Assembly (NCBI RefSeq): GCF_900108565.1
Contig: NZ_LT629971.1
Coordinates: forward strand, 4,216,001 to 4,280,000
Direction: 5' to 3'
Source: Mycolicibacterium rutilum
GTDB lineage: Bacteria; Actinomycetota; Actinomycetes; Mycobacteriales; Mycobacteriaceae
Length of the DNA stretch: 64,000 bases
A model generated the notes under the pieces. It saw nothing but the letters and a program-made list of their open reading frames with translations, did no database searches and was not told the origin of the DNA. The stretch's first letter is position 1, and each line of letters opens with the position of its first letter. The translations under genes and the position numbers were made by a program. Below, in pieces: positions 63,285 to 64,000 of this stretch.

Positions 63285-63782
63285 TCACTCATGTCTCACG
63301 TGCGAGCCGCTGTCGAGAGTCGGGGCCACAGTGGGTTGGATGAACAGAGTGTGGCCCGCGGGACCCGGTCCCGGGTCGTAGAACGGCTCCCATCCGAGCC
63401 GCGCCCAGAATCCGTCGGCCTGCTCGCTGTATGCGAAGAGCCGCCGGCCGGGGTGCCGACGGCTGAGTGCCTGTACCACCCGCGTGCCGACGCCGCGGTT
63501 GTGCGAGGCGGCGGCCACCTCGATCAGCTGGATCTCTAGGCGATCGGTGCCGAGTTCCGGCACGTTGAGGTAGGTCGGATTGATGCCGCCCGGATCGTCG
63601 AGTTCAATCCGGGCCACCTCGACGCCGTCCTCCAGCACTTGCACGAACCACGGATCGTCGGCGTAGTACCGGACCTCGTCCCACCACCGCTCGTTCGTAT
63701 AAGCGATCTCCCAGTCGAAGGGCGGCATCCAGGAGTACTTGTCCGCGGGGCCGCGGCGGTGGTCGACTAGATCGAGGCCCAT
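63285..63782 (-). CDS. GNAT-family N-acetyltransferase
   Basis: A 165-residue acetyltransferase. The acetyl-CoA motif is IQLIEVAAASHNRGVGTRVVQALSRRHPGRRLFAYSE (R-G-V-G), with a C-terminal GFWARLGWEPFY. The N-terminal part (PFDWEIAYTNERWWDEVRYYADDPWFVQVLEDG) is the substrate side; the target is unknown. The ATG is placed by a TAGGCT -10 six bases upstream. Confidence 0.78.
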   Translation of the reverse strand: MGLDLVDHRRGPADKYSWMPPFDWEIAYTNERWWDEVRYYADDPWFVQVLEDGVEVARIELDDPGGINPTYLNVPELGTDRLEIQLIEVAAASHNRGVGTRVVQALSRRHPGRRLFAYSEQADGFWARLGWEPFYDPGPGPAGHTLFIQPTVAPTLDSGSHVRHE

Positions 63783-63788
63783 GGGCCA

Positions 63789-63794
63789 AGCCTA
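63789..63794 (-). promoter_or_regulatory. -10 element, leaderless start of GNAT gene
   Basis: Minus-strand TAGGCT, six bases, then ATG at 63782. The same hexamer and spacing precede the TetR gene at 30456. Confidence 0.5.
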
Positions 63795-64000
63795 TGGACA
63801 GGTGCTGACGGAGAGCAGGTGCCGACAGGCGCACTGTTATCGGCGGGGTTTCGCACAAGAAGGAATGAGGGCGCGCCCGTGGTCTCCCGAACCTCGAGCG
63901 ATAACAAGACGAACGCACTGACCTCGATACGGTGTCCCCGCACGTGGACAGGCAGCCCGCCCCTCATGTACACGCTGGCCTCAGCGCTCGCCTCCGACTT
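63795..64000. other. Window end, nothing assigned
   Basis: I see no supported gene in the last 206 bases. A promoter region for the GNAT gene lies at its left edge. A gene crossing the window end cannot be judged. Confidence 0.3.

Larger units (their letters stand above)
55958..64000. mobile_element. Probable second island (element B), continuing past the window
   Basis: Because att copy 2 lacks the tRNA 5' half, the DNA to its right should be another insertion at the same site. Its content agrees: a Type IIG restriction-modification gene of lower GC, orphan small genes, an ImmA/IrrE pair and a possible toxin, with no core mycobacterial genes. No integrase or third att copy is seen before 64,000. 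The boundary at the far end is outside the window. Confidence 0.55.

Noticed and set aside
63767..63973. 68-codon minus-strand frame at the window end
   Set aside because: It overlaps the GNAT gene start and promoter, has no family resemblance and shadow-like composition.

Overview
The window reads as the chromosome of a rapidly growing mycobacterium (Mycolicibacterium-like). The evidence is very high GC, many GTG starts, ATGA/GTGA stop-start overlaps, a PknF-type Ser/Thr kinase, paired MmpS/MmpL transporters, DUF732-type secreted proteins, several P450s, F420/LLM oxidoreductases and mycofactocin-linked dehydrogenases. No species can be named from the sequence alone.

Bases 1-12,200 are mixed housekeeping genes: pknF, an LLM oxidoreductase, a NUDIX hydrolase, an NDH-2-like flavoprotein, an ankyrin protein, an SGNH hydrolase, small secreted or membrane proteins, an SRPBCC protein and a PLP decarboxylase. 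Bases 12,200-31,050 look like a catabolic cluster for a cyclic or terpenoid/steroid-like substrate: aldehyde dehydrogenase, split MaoC-type hydratase halves, SnoaL protein, KshA-like Rieske oxygenase, Rieske ferredoxin, two P450s, a double-domain CoA-transferase, an NDMA-type alcohol dehydrogenase, a mycofactocin-coupled SDR, three amidohydrolase-2 proteins, and GntR and TetR regulators. Two divergent promoter regions here (17.90 and 25.65 kb) are 33/36 identical, so they probably share one regulator. An acyl-CoA ligase in the cluster has been reduced to a remnant.

Bases 31,100-45,700 hold two MmpL transporters, one with MmpS and two small secreted proteins in a tightly overlapping operon. 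They also hold a DUF7159-type membrane protein, a collagen-like lipoprotein, an acyltransferase-3, a flavin monooxygenase, a PknH-sensor-type lipoprotein and a RibD-like reductase.

From 45.8 kb to the end the DNA is accessory. A 44-bp direct repeat equal to the 3' part of tRNA-Pro(GGG), from anticodon loop to CC end, lies at 45,798 and 55,914. It brackets a 10-kb integrative element carrying a tyrosine integrase, excisionase, MobF relaxase, HigBA, an OLD-family ATPase-nuclease and a two-gene module (duplicated HC3 zinc-motif protein plus DUF4238 protein). The integrase (two frameshifts) and relaxase (three frameshifts) are broken, while the defence-like cargo is intact. Neither repeat copy is attached to the tRNA 5' half, so a second island apparently continues from 55.96 kb past the end of the window. 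That second segment carries an AT-richer Type IIG restriction-modification enzyme, small hypothetical genes, an ImmA/IrrE metallopeptidase with its HTH-like partner, a possible PemK/MazF-like protein and a GNAT acetyltransferase.
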